DNA of 64,000 bases from an uncultured Paenibacillus sp. (GCA_937895345.1 CALAWP010000005.1:9328-73327); one strand, 5' to 3'. Counted from the first letter of the stretch, positions 9,152-18,154 are shown. Numbers and translations are program-made. The notes: generated by a model not told the origin, from the letters alone.

Positions 9152-10559
9152 GTTGAAGCACCACCCTTTTTCTCGTTTGTTTGGCGAACATCTTGCCGGG
9201 ATTGAGCAAGCCGTGCGGGTCGAAGGCCGCCTTAATGCCGCGCATCACCTCGATGCCGGCTTCGCCCGCTTTCCATTCCAAATACGGCGCTTTGACGAGA
9301 CCTACGCCATGCTCGCCCGTAATCGTTCCCCCCAGCTCGATGGACGCTTCGAATATTTCGGCAAACGCCTCCTCCACGCGGTGAACCTCTTCCTTGTCCC
9401 GCGCATCGGTCGTCGCCGTCGGATGCAGATTGCCGTCCCCCGCGTGGCCGAACGTGGCGATCGTGACGTTGTATTTCGCGGCGATTTCGTTAATGCGCAG
9501 CACCATGTCCGCAATGCGCGAGCGGGGAACCGTCGCATCCTCCAATATCGTCGTCGGGCGGAGCCGGGCCAGCGCCGTAAACGCGCTGCGGCGGGCGGTC
9601 AGCAGCTTTTCCGCTTCCTCGCGGCTGCCGGCCACCTCCACCCGGTCCGCGGCTTCCGATTCGCATATTTCCCTGATCCGTTCGATATCGCGTTCCACCG
9701 TCTCCGGATCGCCGTCCTGCTCGATCAGCAATATCGCCTCCATGTCGCGCGGCAGCCCCAGCTTCGCAAAGTCGTCCACGACTCTGATCGTCGGATTGTC
9801 CATAAATTCGAGCGTCGCCGGAATAATCCGGGATTCGATAATGCGGGAGACGGTTCTGGCCGCGCCGTACAAATCCCGGTACATGGCCAGCATCGTTTTT
9901 TTCGCTTTCGGCGGAGGGATCAGCTTCAAGATCGCTTCGGTTACGATGCCCAGCGTGCCTTCCGAGCCGACCAGCAGCTTGGTCAGATCATAGCCCGCCA
10001 CGTCTTTCATCAGCTTGCCGCCCGTGCGGAGGATGCGCCCGTCCGCCAGCACGGCTTCCAGCCCGATGACGTAATCTTTGGTCGTGCCGTATTTCAGTCC
10101 GCGCAGCCCTCCCGAGCATTCCGCAATGTTGCCGCCGATCGTGCTGATGCGCATGCTGCTCGGGTCCGGGGGATAAAAGAGGCCGAGCGACTCGACATGG
10201 GCAATCAGATCCGCCGTGATGAGCCCCGGCTGCACCGTCACCGTCAAGTTTTCCAAATCGGTGTCCAGGATGCGGTTCATCCGGTGCATGACCATGACGA
10301 TCCCGCCTTGAACGGGAACCGTCCCTCCGCACAGATTAGAGCCGGACCCCCGGCTGACGACGGGAATGCGGTTCTCGTGCAGCACCTTCATAATGTCGGA
10401 AACTTCCTGTGTCGACGACGGGTAAATGACGCCGTCCGGCAGCGACTGCAGCATCGGCGTGCCGTCGTAAGAATGCGCCACGAGCGCTTCCTTGTCGTCC
10501 CTGTAATGGGCTTCGCCCACGATCGCCCGCAGCTTTGCGGCCGTTTCTGGTGTGATCAT
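9144..10559 (-). CDS. glcD: Glycolate oxidase FAD-linked subunit
   Basis: Flavoprotein that oxidises glycolate or a related 2-hydroxy acid. The FAD-binding type 4 domain is clear: VVSRGSGSNLCGGTVPVQGG, then GGNIAECSGGLRGLKYG, KLMKDVAGYDLTKLLVGSEG and TLGIVTEAILKL. The C-terminal FAD-oxidase domain has the metal site FGHAGDGNLHP and ends in GEHGVGLVKAPYL and PHGLLNPGKMF. The ATG at 10559 has GGGAGG eight bases upstream; the longer open frame to 10610 lacks one. 471 residues. It is first gene of the glcDF operon and is divergent from a GntR/FCD regulator. Confidence 0.95.
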   Translation of the reverse strand: MITPETAAKLRAIVGEAHYRDDKEALVAHSYDGTPMLQSLPDGVIYPSSTQEVSDIMKVLHENRIPVVSRGSGSNLCGGTVPVQGGIVMVMHRMNRILDTDLENLTVTVQPGLITADLIAHVESLGLFYPPDPSSMRISTIGGNIAECSGGLRGLKYGTTKDYVIGLEAVLADGRILRTGGKLMKDVAGYDLTKLLVGSEGTLGIVTEAILKLIPPPKAKKTMLAMYRDLYGAARTVSRIIESRIIPATLEFMDNPTIRVVDDFAKLGLPRDMEAILLIEQDGDPETVERDIERIREICESEAADRVEVAGSREEAEKLLTARRSAFTALARLRPTTILEDATVPRSRIADMVLRINEIAAKYNVTIATFGHAGDGNLHPTATTDARDKEEVHRVEEAFAEIFEASIELGGTITGEHGVGLVKAPYLEWKAGEAGIEVMRGIKAAFDPHGLLNPGKMFAKQTRKRVVLQHG

Positions 10560-10618
10560 GTTGTGCCTCCCGAATTTAAAATGATAGTCTTGCGCACTTT
10601 TGCATTGCATTATAGATC

Positions 10619-10635
10619 AGGTCATCTGATGACTT
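10619..10635. promoter_or_regulatory. Likely operator of the GntR/FCD regulator in the glcD promoter region
   Basis: The dyad GTCATCTGATGAC (arms GTCAT and ATGAC around CTG, flanked by AG and TT) lies in the divergent intergenic space between glcD and the regulator gene. FadR/LldR-type regulators use short dyads of this size. Assignment is by position and symmetry only. Confidence 0.5.
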
Positions 10636-10700
10636 TTCTTTGATTATAGCTTATGCTTAAATTTATGTATAGACTAAGATGACAAAGCGGAGGAAGCGGC

Positions 10701-11417
10701 GTGCGCAACGAAAAGGTGGAAACGGAAAAAGGGCATGAAATCGTCGGCAGGCTGCTGCTCGAGCGGATCCGCTCGGGAGAGCTGAAGCCGGGCCAGAAGC
10801 TGCCTTCGGTCGTTCAGCTGTCGGAATCGTTCGGGGTCGGACGCTCCACGATGCGGGAGGCGTTAAGCGCGCTGAAAGCGATGGGCTGGCTCGATATTCG
10901 CCATGGCGGAGGAACGTTCGTCAAGCGCGAGCTGCCAAGCGACAAACCGCGGGGCGCGGCCGATTTGTTTCGGGAGGCGGAATCGGTTCGCGAGCTGCTG
11001 GAGGTCCGCAAGGTCATTGAGACCGGAACGGCCTCCCTGGCGGCGATGCGCCGCTCCGGCGAGCAGCTGGTTCGGCTGGAATCGATTCTTGCCCGCATGG
11101 AGCGGGCGCTGGAAGAAGACGATACGTCGAGCGGGGAACGGGCGGACGTCGATTTTCACGTGTCGCTGGCTTCGGCGTCGGGCAACTCGCTGCTCATCCA
11201 GCTTATGGATCAGTTGACGCAGCGCATGTCCGAAACGATCGGGCAGACGAGGGAGTTGTGGTTTTATCAGGAACGGTCGACCGCGGCGCGACTCCTCGAC
11301 GAGCACCGGGCGATCTTCGAAGCGGTCCGGGACCGGGAAGCGGACCGGGCGGCCGCCCTCATGAACGAGCATTTGAACAAGGTCGGCAAAGTGCTGAACG
11401 GCGCTTCGCCGGCTTGA
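10701..11417 (+). CDS. GntR-family (FadR/FCD) regulator of the glycolate oxidase genes
   Basis: Winged-helix repressor or activator with a ligand-binding FCD domain. The GntR helix-turn-helix occupies the first 70 residues (LLLERIRSGELKPGQKLPS, then FGVGRSTMREALSALKAMG and HGGGTFV). The FCD domain carries the metal and ligand residues: VRELLEVRKVIETG, DVDFHVSLASASGN and LDEHRAIFEAVRDRE. The start is GTG at 10701 with a GCGGAGGAAG ribosome site. 238 residues. Placed back to back with glcDF, it is most likely the sensor for glycolate or lactate, like GlcC or LldR. The role is inferred from orientation. Confidence 0.88.
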   Translation: MRNEKVETEKGHEIVGRLLLERIRSGELKPGQKLPSVVQLSESFGVGRSTMREALSALKAMGWLDIRHGGGTFVKRELPSDKPRGAADLFREAESVRELLEVRKVIETGTASLAAMRRSGEQLVRLESILARMERALEEDDTSSGERADVDFHVSLASASGNSLLIQLMDQLTQRMSETIGQTRELWFYQERSTAARLLDEHRAIFEAVRDREADRAAALMNEHLNKVGKVLNGASPA

Positions 11418-11426
11418 AGACTAAAG

Positions 11427-11467
11427 AAAGGGCGGTTCCGGCTATCGGTTAGCCGGAACCGCCCTTT
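11427..11467. terminator. Strong hairpin after the GntR gene
   Basis: Arms of 17 bases pair perfectly (AAAGGGCGGTTCCGGCT with its complement) around a 7-base loop. The stem itself carries A and T tracts at its ends, so it can work in both directions between the regulator and the converging VOC gene. Confidence 0.8.
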
Positions 11468-11530
11468 GGCAACAGGCGAGTTAAGCGCAGACATCGCCCT
11501 TTGCCTTGCAAAGCGATTCAGCCGGATTCG

Positions 11531-11944
11531 TCATTGCTCAATGTGGTTCGGCTCCATAAACAGCACTTCCCAAATATGCCCGTCCGGATCCTGGAAGCTG
11601 CGGCTGTACATAAAGCCGTGGTCCTGCGGGTCGTTAGCCGGAGAGCCTCCCGACGCCAGCGCTTTGTCGGCGATTTCGTCGACTTGTCCTCGGCTGTCCG
11701 CGGACAGGGCGATGAGCACTTCCGTCGTACGCGACGCGTCCGCGATTTCTTTGCGGATGAACGTCCGGAAGTAGTCCTCGACCAGCAGCATCGCGAATAT
11801 GTTCGGCCCGATTAATAGGCAGGCAGCGTTGTCGTCCGTAAATTGCGGATTGAATTCAAAGCCTAACGCCGCAAAAAATTGCTTCGTTCTGTTCAAATCT
11901 TTGACCGGCAAATTGACAAAAATATTGCTCGCTTGCAGTGCCAT
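11531..11944 (-). CDS. VOC (glyoxalase/bleomycin-resistance fold) protein
   Basis: Small beta-alpha-beta-beta-beta protein of the vicinal oxygen chelate superfamily. The two repeats open with NIFVNLPVKDLNRTKQFFAALGFEF and close with SRSFQDPDGHIWEVLFMEP, the usual pattern of Bacillus PhnB/YraH-like proteins. Residues AACLLIGPNIFAMLLVED line the central sheet. At 137 residues it is a single two-module subunit. Members include lyases, dioxygenases and drug-binding proteins, and no specific substrate is visible here. It stands alone, converging on the GntR gene; an MFS gene lies just upstream on the same strand, with no evidence of a shared operon. Confidence 0.85.
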   Translation of the reverse strand: MALQASNIFVNLPVKDLNRTKQFFAALGFEFNPQFTDDNAACLLIGPNIFAMLLVEDYFRTFIRKEIADASRTTEVLIALSADSRGQVDEIADKALASGGSPANDPQDHGFMYSRSFQDPDGHIWEVLFMEPNHIEQ

Positions 11945-12012
11945 CGTTATTCACCTCGTCTAATAGTCGTCCTTCGACAACTACTATACTCGAAACGCAG
12001 GCCTCTCATTTC

Positions 12013-13251
12013 TTACGGATTGCTCACTTCGGCCGCCTTGGCCGCACGCTTGTCCGAATGCTGCGCCGACATTCGTCCCATCCATGCAGAACCGGCGAGC
12101 AAGATAAGAAACAAAACCATAAATCCGGCAGAAAAACGGTACATTTGCGCATAATCGGTCGCCGCCGAAATGAGACCGAGCAGGACGGCGCCCGCGGCGA
12201 TTCCGATATCAGTCGAGTTGTAAAACATGCCGTTGGCCGCGCCGTAGCCCTCCGGACCGGACGCCCTCAGCATCCATGCCTGAAGCGTAGGCTGGATGGC
12301 GCCGAAGCCGAGTCCGTACAGCAAAGCGGATACGATCAGCGATCCGATCGTCGACGTATAGGACAGCACGATCATGCTGGCCGCGACCGACAGAGCCGCA
12401 GGCACGAGCACGGCTGCGGGACCACGGCGGTCGAACAGCTTGCCCGCGGCCGGTCTGACCAGCAGGATCGTCACGACATTAAACAGGAAAAACAAACCGA
12501 TCTGGGTCAGGCCGACAAAATCGCCGAACAAGGCAATAAAGCTGAGCAGCCCGCTGTAGGTGACGGAGAGCAGCATATTCAACGCCGCCGGCAGCAGCAG
12601 CTTGCGTTGAAATGCGGGCCGTTTGCCGTCATGGCGGGGCGTCGATGCCGGACGAGCCGGCTTTGGAGAAGCGCCGGCCGCACGGCCGGACAGCAGCATC
12701 GGAAACATCAGCAGAATGGCCGCCGTGCCCGCCGCCGTCAAAGCGCCGAAGCCGAAGCCGCTCATGACGTTCATGCCGATCATCGGCCCGATCGACATCG
12801 CCAGGCTGGAGGCCAGCCCGTAATACCCGATGCCTTCCCCCATGCGGCGGGGAGGGATCATCGCGGATACGACGGTCGGCAGGATGGTGCTGGCCATGCC
12901 GAAGCCGATGCCGTATGCGATGCGCATGATCAGCAGCGTGTCGAGCGAATCGGCCAGCGAATAGATGGAGGTCGACACGGCCGTCAAGACAAGTCCCGCC
13001 GCCAGCAGCGGGCCGCGGGGCAGCCTTGTCAGCAGCGCGGCCGTCATAAAGCGCGCCGCAACGGCGGAAAGGGCAAATACGCTCGTGACGAGGCTGACCC
13101 CGAAATCGCCGACGTGCATGTCGTTTTTAATATAAGTGGATAGAGAAGACAGCAGCATTTGCAAATTCAGAAACAGCAGCAAAGAGCATATCGTGAGCGA
13201 AATAAACGCCCCGGTCCATAATCGTTCTTCTGACTGTACTTGTTGCGTCAC
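12013..13251 (-). CDS. MFS efflux transporter, MarR-linked
   Basis: Twelve-helix major facilitator transporter, probably a drug or metabolite exporter. It starts with a short soluble tail then LLLFLNLQMLLSSLSTYI; motif A-like sequence ARFMTAALLTRLPRGP and the second-half loop GKLFDRRGP are present, and the central loop (PKPARPASTPRHDGKR) is basic. The GTG at 13251 with AAAGGAG upstream is preferred over the ATG at 13299, which lies inside the preceding marR gene and lacks a ribosome site; this gives 412 residues. It follows the MarR gene by 19 bases on the same strand, so the two are co-transcribed and the regulator probably controls the pump. Confidence 0.88.
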   Translation of the reverse strand: MTQQVQSEERLWTGAFISLTICSLLLFLNLQMLLSSLSTYIKNDMHVGDFGVSLVTSVFALSAVAARFMTAALLTRLPRGPLLAAGLVLTAVSTSIYSLADSLDTLLIMRIAYGIGFGMASTILPTVVSAMIPPRRMGEGIGYYGLASSLAMSIGPMIGMNVMSGFGFGALTAAGTAAILLMFPMLLSGRAAGASPKPARPASTPRHDGKRPAFQRKLLLPAALNMLLSVTYSGLLSFIALFGDFVGLTQIGLFFLFNVVTILLVRPAAGKLFDRRGPAAVLVPAALSVAASMIVLSYTSTIGSLIVSALLYGLGFGAIQPTLQAWMLRASGPEGYGAANGMFYNSTDIGIAAGAVLLGLISAATDYAQMYRFSAGFMVLFLILLAGSAWMGRMSAQHSDKRAAKAAEVSNP

Positions 13252-13270
13252 GGGAAGTTTCGCTCCTTTT

Positions 13271-13717
13271 TTATTCGAGTTCCAATCGTTCGGTTGCATA
13301 GTTGTTGATGCGCTGCAGCAAGGCGATCATCAGGTTGTATTGCTCCTCGGTCAACAGCCGCTTCACTTCCTCGGTCAAGCCTTCCTCGACGGGGATCGTC
13401 TCGCGAATGGTCGCACGGCCCCGCTCGGTGCAATAAACCAGATACGACCGGCGGTCTTGCACGCCCGCTTCTTTATAGATCAACCCCTTGCTTTCCAAAT
13501 GGTCCAAAATGCGCGTCGTCGCCGGTTTGTCCTTGTACGTCTTGTCCGCAATTTCCTTCTGGATCATGCCGGGCGAACGGTCGATATGGTACAGCACGGA
13601 CCACTGTTCCGGCGTTATATCGTAAGCTTTCAGCCGGAGCTGCAGCAATGCCGCCATTTTGCGGTAGGTCACCCCCATCAAAAAGCCAAGCGACATCCCT
13701 TCCAGCGGTTCTTTCAT
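13271..13717 (-). CDS. MarR-family transcriptional regulator
   Basis: Dimeric winged-helix repressor, usually released by phenolic or other toxic ligands. The fold is complete: LLQLRLKAYDITPEQWSVLYHI, recognition helix region KTYKDKPATTRILDHLESKG, wing YKEAGVQDRRSYLVYCTERG and the C-terminal dimer helix. 148 residues. CGAAAGGACG stands before the ATG. It is the first gene of a two-gene unit with the MFS pump and would repress both from the TTGC-type dyad upstream. The inducing compound is unknown. Confidence 0.92.
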   Translation of the reverse strand: MKEPLEGMSLGFLMGVTYRKMAALLQLRLKAYDITPEQWSVLYHIDRSPGMIQKEIADKTYKDKPATTRILDHLESKGLIYKEAGVQDRRSYLVYCTERGRATIRETIPVEEGLTEEVKRLLTEEQYNLMIALLQRINNYATERLELE

Positions 13718-13760
13718 CGGTACACGTCCTTTCGTGATTCATGATTGTCGAAGCATTTAG

Positions 13761-13772
13761 TTGCTTATGCAA
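13761..13772. promoter_or_regulatory. Candidate MarR operator
   Basis: TTGC-TTAT-GCAA is a perfect dyad in the AT-rich region about 45 bases upstream of the marR start. MarR regulators often bind TTGCnnnnGCAA-like sites over their own promoters. Supported by symmetry and position only. Confidence 0.5.
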
Positions 13773-13821
13773 TTATATATCAGACAACTAATAGGCGCAA
13801 CCAACATTTCCGGACATGCAA

Positions 13822-13866
13822 ACGGCTCCCGCCGGCGGAACCATCTTCCGCCATGACAAGAGCCGT
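13822..13866 (-). terminator. Two-tier hairpin after the second MFS gene
   Basis: Outer arms ACGGCTC/GAGCCGT enclose inner arms GGCGGAA/TTCCGCC. It lies just past the stop of the MFS gene at 13896 on the minus strand; the tail is only weakly U-rich. Confidence 0.6.
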
Positions 13867-13895
13867 CAGCTTAGTGGATTTCATAGTGCGCCGCT

Positions 13896-15296
13896 TCAGG
13901 ACGCCGCGCGTTTCGGCTCCATCCGTCCGGCCGGACGAAACCGCAATCCGTACAACAAAAGAATGCATACATGCAGCAGGGCCAATACGAAATAGATGTT
14001 GCTGAACGTTCCGCTTTCCGGATGGCCGTGCAGCGGATTCCACGACGACGCAGCCGGCAGCTCCGCCGCGAGCCCGTAAATGCCGGCCGCCATGCCGTGG
14101 GTCATAAAGTTGAACATGGAGAACATGCCCATGCCGACGCCCGCCTGTTCCTTCGGCAGGGTGGACGATATCGTGTTCGAAAGGGCGATAAGCATAAACG
14201 ATTGGCCCATATTGCCAAATACGAGAAATAACGCAATGAGCCACGGCGAAGCGGCCGCGAACGTCGACATCAGCGCAAAACAAACAATGAGGGAACTGCC
14301 GGCGACAGCGTATAAATGCAAATTCCCTTTCCGGTCGGCCAGCTTGCCGGCTTTGCGGCCCAGCAGCGCGGATGCGGCCGCCGCAGGCACCATCACGAAG
14401 CCGATCCAGTGCGAAGGCAGCTCCTGCACGCGAGACAGCAATACGGGAGTCAGAAAATAGAGCGATACCCCGATCCCGTTCACCATGACCGCGATGGCAA
14501 TGCCGGCCGTGTAGCGTCCGTTGCGGAACAACTCGGGCCGGACGAACGGCTCGGAAGCCGCATGAATGCGGATCGCGAACAGCGCCCCGAAGGCTAAGCC
14601 GGCGGCGGCCAATATCCAGGACTTCTCCGTGACGCCGGTCAGCACAAGCCCGGCCGCCGCTGCCAGCAGCAAGCCGCCCGCCCAGTCGAATTTCGGCTTG
14701 GCCGCCGGATCGGGCTCGTCGATCAGATGTTTGCGATACATCGGCAGCGTAATCAAAATGAGAACCGGCACGGCGAACAGCCATCTCCAGTGCGCAAAGC
14801 TGACCAGCGCGGCGGATACGACCGGACCGAGCGCGCCTCCCAGCGCCAGCCCGACCGCCGCCATGCCGAGGGCCGCTCCCCGGCGCCCGGCGTCGAAATA
14901 GCGGATCGGAATCAGCATCGCGACGGCCGGGATGGCCGCGGCTCCCGCCGACTGCAGGCAGCGGGCGGCAAGCGCCATCCAGAACGTCTGCGAGACAAGG
15001 CCGAATACCGATCCGGCCGCAAACAGCAGCAAGCCGAACGTAATGACATTTTTCAGCTTGAACCGGTCGGCCAGCTTCCCGTACGTAACCGTGCCTACGG
15101 CGTAGATTAGCGAATAAGCCGACGAGATCCAGCTTACCTGTGCCAAACTGAGACCAAACTCCTCGCTCATGTCCGGCAGCACGATATTAAACATCATGGC
15201 GCTCATCGAAGACAACATTAACGTAAACAGCAACGCTTTAAGCAGCTTCTGCCCCGCCGCTTCCCTTGCATCGCCGTGACTGACGTTTTGACTCAT
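13896..15296 (-). CDS. MFS drug-efflux transporter (Tet(L)/QacA-like)
   Basis: Proton-driven exporter of the 14-helix DHA2 branch, judged from length (466 aa) and sequence. The N-terminal third reads NIVLPDMSEEFGLSLAQVSWISSAYSL then GTVTYGKLADRFKLKN, which is motif A of Tet(L)/Tet(K)-type pumps, followed by RCLQSAGAAAIPAVAM and GLALGGALGP (motif C, antiporter signature). The C-terminal half contains GRKAGKLADRKGN. The ATG at 15296 has GGGGAG seven bases upstream; the GTG at 15311 overlaps that site and is rejected. The TetR-family gene upstream probably represses it, because both promoters carry the same dyad. Which drug it moves cannot be told. Confidence 0.88.
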   Translation of the reverse strand: MSQNVSHGDAREAAGQKLLKALLFTLMLSSMSAMMFNIVLPDMSEEFGLSLAQVSWISSAYSLIYAVGTVTYGKLADRFKLKNVITFGLLLFAAGSVFGLVSQTFWMALAARCLQSAGAAAIPAVAMLIPIRYFDAGRRGAALGMAAVGLALGGALGPVVSAALVSFAHWRWLFAVPVLILITLPMYRKHLIDEPDPAAKPKFDWAGGLLLAAAAGLVLTGVTEKSWILAAAGLAFGALFAIRIHAASEPFVRPELFRNGRYTAGIAIAVMVNGIGVSLYFLTPVLLSRVQELPSHWIGFVMVPAAAASALLGRKAGKLADRKGNLHLYAVAGSSLIVCFALMSTFAAASPWLIALFLVFGNMGQSFMLIALSNTISSTLPKEQAGVGMGMFSMFNFMTHGMAAGIYGLAAELPAASSWNPLHGHPESGTFSNIYFVLALLHVCILLLYGLRFRPAGRMEPKRAAS

Positions 15297-15320
15297 AACA
15301 TCGCTCCCCACCCGTTATTT

Positions 15321-15338
15321 TGTAAGCATGTACTTACT
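15321..15338. promoter_or_regulatory. Candidate TetR operator upstream of the MFS gene
   Basis: GTAAG-CATGTA-CTTAC is a dyad with five-base arms and a six-base centre, 25 bases before the MFS start. It matches the dyad in front of the TetR gene at 16397-16414 in arm sequence and spacing. Confidence 0.6.
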
Positions 15339-15673
15339 TGCATATAGATTAAAAAAAATCTTTTTCTCCATCTCTCGATACGCTGCCGATCTCTTCCCGA
15401 GCATACGGATGCCTCATGCCGTTTTCGCACGGTTAAGCAGTTCGGAGCTTCCTATCGGTCGAAGAAAGTGTGTCGATTCATCGAGCGGCGAAGTCATCCA
15501 CCATTAGAAGAAACTTCGTAAAAAGTGTTTTACAAAGGGCTGTTCTGCAGCGTTGATATAAACGACTTTTCGTTCATAACCGTGGTATCGAGCGTGACAG
15601 TTCGTTTAAATTCGGCGCGTTACCGATCTTTCAAGCAACCATGCGGCCGCCTCTTCGCCAATGAGTGCAGCCG
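15339..15673. other. Intergenic stretch without a recognisable gene
   Basis: About 335 bases between the MFS promoter and the stop of the TetR gene. Only short frames without ribosome sites occur. It is less GC-rich than its neighbours, with a run of A in AAAAAAAATC near the start. I see no RNA motif or terminator with a clear U-run. Confidence 0.5.
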
Positions 15674-16375
15674 TTACGGCGACACGCCTCTTATGAACGT
15701 AGCCACGCTTTCCCGAATGTAGTCATCCAGTCTGGAGCTGTCCAGGATCGGCTCGTGACCGCCATGGAGTAGGCTCATAAACGCTCCATGGTTCATCCAC
15801 ATAAACGTGAGAGCCTGCAGCTCCGAGTTTGTTCGAATCATTTTGCCTTCCGCCTGCATCCTGTCGAAATATTCGGTCAGAAGCTCTTTCAGCACGCGGG
15901 GATGTTTGTTGGCCTTCTCCTGAAACTGTTTCATGACTTGCATTTCTTTTTGTGCGATAAGAAAAATTTTCCGGTTGCGGTTCATCAATTCATGATACTT
16001 TCTCGCTAACATCGGCAAGTCGGTCTGCAAATCCCCTGCAATATGCTCCTGGAAAAGCTTCGTCATCTCTTCGGCGTAGTGATAGCGGTGGAACGCCTGC
16101 TCCAGCAGCTGCTGCTTGCTGCCGAAATGACGGAACAACGTCACTTCGTTAACGCCTGCTTCGGCCGCGATTTCTTTGGTCGATACGGCATGGTAGCCTC
16201 GCTCGGATACGAGATCGATCACCGCCTTCATCAGCTTTTCGGCGCTGCTCCGCTTCCCGGACGGCTTGCGGCCTCCGGTTTCCGGCTTCCGGCCGGCAGC
16301 TTCGCCCGGCCGCGCCGCTTTTCCGTTCATGGCGCTCCCTGTATCGCCGCCTTCAATGTTCATCGGAACGGCCAT
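15674..16375 (-). CDS. TetR-family transcriptional regulator
   Basis: One-component repressor with a DNA-binding N-terminal domain and a ligand-binding helical C-terminal domain. After an unusually long basic leader of about 45 residues (rich in Gly, Arg, Lys), the TetR helix-turn-helix reads LMKAVIDLVSERGYHAVSTKEIAAEAGVNEVTLFRHFGSKQQLLEQAF. 233 residues. AAAGGAGG two bases before the ATG supports 16375, though the leader could also be read from an internal ATG. It lies upstream of the 14-helix MFS gene on the same strand, 377 bases away, and shares an operator-like dyad with it. Confidence 0.9.
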   Translation of the reverse strand: MAVPMNIEGGDTGSAMNGKAARPGEAAGRKPETGGRKPSGKRSSAEKLMKAVIDLVSERGYHAVSTKEIAAEAGVNEVTLFRHFGSKQQLLEQAFHRYHYAEEMTKLFQEHIAGDLQTDLPMLARKYHELMNRNRKIFLIAQKEMQVMKQFQEKANKHPRVLKELLTEYFDRMQAEGKMIRTNSELQALTFMWMNHGAFMSLLHGGHEPILDSSRLDDYIRESVATFIRGVSP

Positions 16376-16396
16376 CCCCTCCTTTCAAAGATTGTG

Positions 16397-16414
16397 TGCA
16401 AGTGGTTGCTTGCA
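16397..16414. promoter_or_regulatory. Candidate TetR operator upstream of its own gene
   Basis: TGCAAG-TGGTTG-CTTGCA is a dyad with perfect six-base arms and a six-base centre, about 22 bases upstream of the TetR start. The same G(C/T)AAG-N6-CTT(A/G)C plan is found before the MFS gene. Confidence 0.6.
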
Positions 16415-16558
16415 TTTATTATAATGCGACTTCCATCCGTTGGCAAGAATAAAGTTCCAGCACCTCGTTGCCGTCCTTTTTGCTGCAACAGCAGTTGTTC
16501 ACGCCATGCGCCCGCTTTCTAGGACTTGGATCTTACCCGGCTCCTTGCCCGATGAGGA

Positions 16559-16584
16559 GGAAAGGGCCGGCGATGGCCCTTTCC
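16559..16584 (-). terminator. Terminator-like hairpin after leuA
   Basis: Perfect ten-base arms (GGAAAGGGCC and its complement) around a six-base loop, 24 bases past the leuA stop. The minus-strand exit is CT-rich rather than a pure U-run. Confidence 0.6.
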
Positions 16585-16607
16585 TTTCACGGTTGCCCCA
16601 TATTCGA

Positions 16608-18137
16608 TCAGTCGTTTTCCGAGTCCAGCAAGGCGGCGTTGACGGCGTTCAAATACGCAAGCGCGCTGGCTTTAACAATATCCGTATCCATCGCCCGGCC
16701 GGTGTAAGCCTTGCCTTTGCATTCGATTCTGACATTGACCCGGCCGACCGCTTGCGTGCCCCGCGACAAGCTGTTGATTTTGTAATCTTTCAGCTCGGCC
16801 TCAAGTCCCGTCAACGCTTGTATGACGCCGTACAACGCGTCGATCGGCCCTTCCCCGGCGCCGCTGCCGCACAGCAGCTCGCCGTCTTTGCGCAAGGCGG
16901 CTTTCGCTGTCGCTCGCTCTCCTCCGCTGACGGCTTCGAAGCTTTCCAGCCCGTACAGCGTCTTGCCCCGCTCGCCCGCCGGCCGAATCTGCTCCAGCAA
17001 GTGATAGACATCGTGGTCGTACACTTCTTTTTTGGCATCGGCCAATATGAGAAATTGTTGGAACAAAGCTTCAAATTCGTCGTCGCTGCCCGGATCGAAA
17101 CCAAGCTTTTGAACCGAATTGCGAAAGGCGTGGCGTCCGGAACGGGCCGTCAGTATCAGCTCCATGCTGTCGGCGCCCACCGCTTCCGGAGACATAATTT
17201 CGTAAACGTTTTTGTCCTTGAGCAAGCCGTCCTGATGGATGCCGGAGGAGTGGGCGAAGGCGTTCTCGCCCGTAATCGCTTTGTTCACCTGCACGTCCAG
17301 CCCGGTCAATTGGCTGACCAGCCGGGACGTTTCCAGCAGCTCCTGCGTACGGATGCGGGTCGCCGCCTGGAAGTAGGCTTCTCTTACCTTAAGGGCCATC
17401 GCCACTTCCTCCAGCGAAGCGTTGCCTGCCCGCTCACCCAAGCCGTTGACGGTGCATTCGATTTTGTCCGCGCCGTTCTTGACCGCGGCCAGCGTATTGG
17501 CCGTCGCGAGCCCCAGATCGTTATGGCAATGAACGCTGAGCGTGACGCCGGGATCCAAATTTTTGAGCCGATCGTTTATTTGGCGGATAAGCTCGCCGAA
17601 TTGCTCGGGGACTGCATAGCCGACCGTGTCGGGAATGTTGATCATCGTCGCGCCGGCCCGTACGACCGCTTCGATCGTTTTCCACAAATATTCGAAATCC
17701 GACCGCGAAGCGTCTTCGGTCGAATATTGCACGTGCGGCAGCAGCGTTTTGGCGTATTTGACCGCATCGACGCCCATCTGCAGCACCGCCTCCTTGGAGC
17801 GGTTGAATTTCTTTTCGACGTGAATGTTGGACGTGCCGAGCACAATATGGATGAGCGGGCTTTCGGCCGATTTCACGCTTTCGTATACGGCGTCGATATC
17901 GCTGCGCACAGCTCTCGCCAGTGCCGTTACGGAGACGCCGCCGCCGACTGCGCGCGCGATGGCCCGCACCGCTTCGAAGTCCCCCTGCGAAGAAGCGGGG
18001 AATCCCGCTTCGATAATATCGACGTTCAGTCTCTGAAGCTGCCGGGCAACCTCGAGCTTTTGCTCTTTATTCAGTTTTGCGCCCGGAACCTGTTCCCCGT
18101 CCCGCAGCGTCGTATCCAGCACTATAATATTTCTCAT
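16608..18137 (-). CDS. leuA: 2-isopropylmalate synthase (LeuA type 1)
   Basis: First committed enzyme of leucine synthesis: condenses acetyl-CoA with 2-oxoisovalerate. The HMGL-like barrel opens with VLDTTLRDGEQVPGAKLN (metal-binding Asp and catalytic Arg), continues with DIIEAGFPASSQGDF, and has the metal histidines in SVHCHNDLGLATANT. Then come NGLGERAGNASLEEV and GIHQDGLLKD. The C-terminal allosteric LeuA dimer domain runs from about residue 360 to 509 (GSGAGEGPIDALYGVI) and normally gives feedback inhibition by leucine. 509 residues, normal. It has its own promoter and a leucine T-box leader, so it is switched on when tRNA-Leu is uncharged. A second leuA of another type lies at 25734-27395. 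Confidence 0.95.
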   Translation of the reverse strand: MRNIIVLDTTLRDGEQVPGAKLNKEQKLEVARQLQRLNVDIIEAGFPASSQGDFEAVRAIARAVGGGVSVTALARAVRSDIDAVYESVKSAESPLIHIVLGTSNIHVEKKFNRSKEAVLQMGVDAVKYAKTLLPHVQYSTEDASRSDFEYLWKTIEAVVRAGATMINIPDTVGYAVPEQFGELIRQINDRLKNLDPGVTLSVHCHNDLGLATANTLAAVKNGADKIECTVNGLGERAGNASLEEVAMALKVREAYFQAATRIRTQELLETSRLVSQLTGLDVQVNKAITGENAFAHSSGIHQDGLLKDKNVYEIMSPEAVGADSMELILTARSGRHAFRNSVQKLGFDPGSDDEFEALFQQFLILADAKKEVYDHDVYHLLEQIRPAGERGKTLYGLESFEAVSGGERATAKAALRKDGELLCGSGAGEGPIDALYGVIQALTGLEAELKDYKINSLSRGTQAVGRVNVRIECKGKAYTGRAMDTDIVKASALAYLNAVNAALLDSEND

Positions 18138-18154
18138 GTTGTTTTCCTCCTGAA

